From contig CABUVO010000052.1 of assembly GCA_902495075.1 (NCBI GenBank), forward strand, positions 1 through 15,411: a DNA stretch of 15,411 bases, given 5' to 3'. The notes under the pieces were generated by a model, which had not been told where the DNA came from, ran no database searches, and saw nothing but the letters and a program-made list of their open reading frames with translations. This document shows positions 15,014-15,411 of the stretch, piece by piece (position 1 is the first letter of the stretch; every line of letters begins with the position of its first letter). The DNA comes from an uncultured Porphyromonadaceae bacterium. GTDB taxonomy: Bacteria; Bacteroidota; Bacteroidia; Bacteroidales; Muribaculaceae. The position numbers and the translations under genes are program-made.

Positions 15014-15229
15014 GCTCCTGCAAAGGTGCCGAGCCATCCGGCGAAATGTTCACAACCACTCTAACACCAGAACCTCTTTTTTTCTAACATTAGAACATTA
15101 GTAACATTAGCTTTTAAGCCATCATATGCAACTCCTTAAATTCGAAGAATTAGCTACTGTCCTATCGTTCTATTGTTAAAAAAGTACATCCTTTAGCTCC
15201 TGCTAAGTCGCCGAGCCATTCGGCTAAAT
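15014..15229. repeat. 34-nt hairpin-containing direct repeat pair
   Basis: 15014-15047 and 15196-15229 begin GCTCCTGC and contain GCCGAGCCATYCGGC, differing at 5 of 34 positions. In the second copy GCCGA/TCGGC makes a perfect 5-bp hairpin. The second copy runs directly into dispersed repeat copy C, so the two elements may belong together. Confidence 0.7.
15086..15110. repeat. Three AACATTAG units
   Basis: AACATTAG occurs at 15086, 15094 and 15103 (8- and 9-nt spacing). A noncoding short-period tract. Confidence 0.6.
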
Positions 15230-15320
15230 ATCGCATCAGCCCTTGAAGAGGGCAAATAATTATAACCCCGCATCGACCGGAAGGTTCCGCAGGAAACGTA
15301 CAACCGTCCGGGATGACAGG
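15225..15320 (+). repeat. Dispersed structured repeat, copy C
   Basis: 15225-15298 matches 13358-13431 at 71 of 74 positions, including the GCCCTTGAAGAGGGC hairpin (15239-15253) and CCCCGCATCGACCGG. Beyond that it continues as GTACAACCGTCCG plus GGATG, as in copy A rather than copy B. It is in the same orientation as B, so the two copies bracket the abi cassette. Confidence 0.85.
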
Positions 15321-15358
15321 TAGGTCGTAAAAAAGATAGCCGTCCAGATAATGGGCGG

Positions 15359-15411
15359 CTATTTCTGCGATTTGTTCCACCGATCGGGAAGCAACTCCCG
15401 GTAGCTTTCAA
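15359..15411 (-). CDS. Possible 3' end of a minus-strand gene entering from the right edge (partial, uncertain)
   Basis: On the minus strand the frame ending at TAG (15361-15359) reads ESYRELLPDRWNKSQK from the edge. The composition looks protein-like, but only 16 codons are visible and no family is recognised. It could equally be chance or a gene remnant next to repeat copy C. Confidence 0.25.
   Translation of the reverse strand, partial: ESYRELLPDRWNKSQK

Larger units (their letters stand above)
14764..15361. other. 0.6-kb noncoding repeat-rich region upstream of abi
   Basis: Contains the abi promoter, a direct repeat AACATTTGTT (14856-14865 and 14885-14894), octamers CGCCAAGG/CGCGAAGG (14963-14978), a 34-nt repeat pair (15014-15047 and 15196-15229), three AACATTAG units (15086-15110), and dispersed repeat copy C. 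The open frames seen on the minus strand over 15162-15361 coincide with repeat copy C and are not considered genes. Confidence 0.75.

Noticed and set aside
15126..15179. 17-codon open frame MQLLKFEELATVLSFYC
   Set aside because: Too short, no promoter found, lies in a repeat-rich noncoding stretch.
15162..15411. Two overlapping minus-strand frames of about 72 codons
   Set aside because: They are read through repeat copy C in two different frames, so they reflect the repeat and not a protein.

Overview
The window looks like a chromosomal stretch of a Bacteroidales bacterium, probably a gut Muribaculaceae-like or related genus. The lineage is inferred from several signals. Promoters match the Bacteroidetes -33/-7 form (TTTG, 19-21 nt, TAnnTTTG) and sit close to start codons. 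The ABC efflux operon is split into one ATPase and two permeases and ends in a sigma-54 response regulator and a kinase. NhaA, Bcp and LepA are of Bacteroidetes type. The intergenic spaces are full of short-period repeats.

Layout: positions 1-357 hold the start of a divergent minus-strand gene (runs off the left edge), one copy of a dispersed repeat, and a likely sigma-54 control region. From 358 to 9269 the plus strand carries a seven-gene efflux and signalling operon: HlyD/MacA-like adaptor, MacB/LolD-type ATPase, two FtsX/MacB-like permeases, a TolC-family outer-membrane channel, an NtrC-type response regulator, and a membrane histidine kinase. The regulator has a GAFTGA motif. The operon start has a -24/-12-like promoter preceded by a perfect 7-bp inverted repeat, so the simplest model is that the last two genes control the whole operon from that site.

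From 9234 to 13062 three housekeeping genes lie on the minus strand, transcribed in the order lepA (elongation factor 4), bcp (peroxiredoxin), nhaA (Na+/H+ antiporter). The 3' end of nhaA overlaps the 3' end of the kinase gene by 36 bp.

From 13063 to 15411 is an accessory region: about 0.8 kb of structured, repeat-rich noncoding DNA, an AT-rich Abi_2/AbiF-like HEPN gene on the minus strand (13870-14763), and another 0.65 kb of repeats. Just downstream of the abi gene, on the same strand, there is a canonical promoter followed by two hairpins, the second terminator-like. This predicts a ~90-nt RNA, and it is the best candidate in the window for a special system: an Abi_2 toxin paired with a small structured RNA, as in the abiF RNA motif. 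The cassette is bracketed by two nearly identical 74-bp direct repeats (3 mismatches). A third, inverted and more diverged copy lies at the left end of the window.

No tRNA, rRNA, CRISPR array or complete insertion sequence was recognised.
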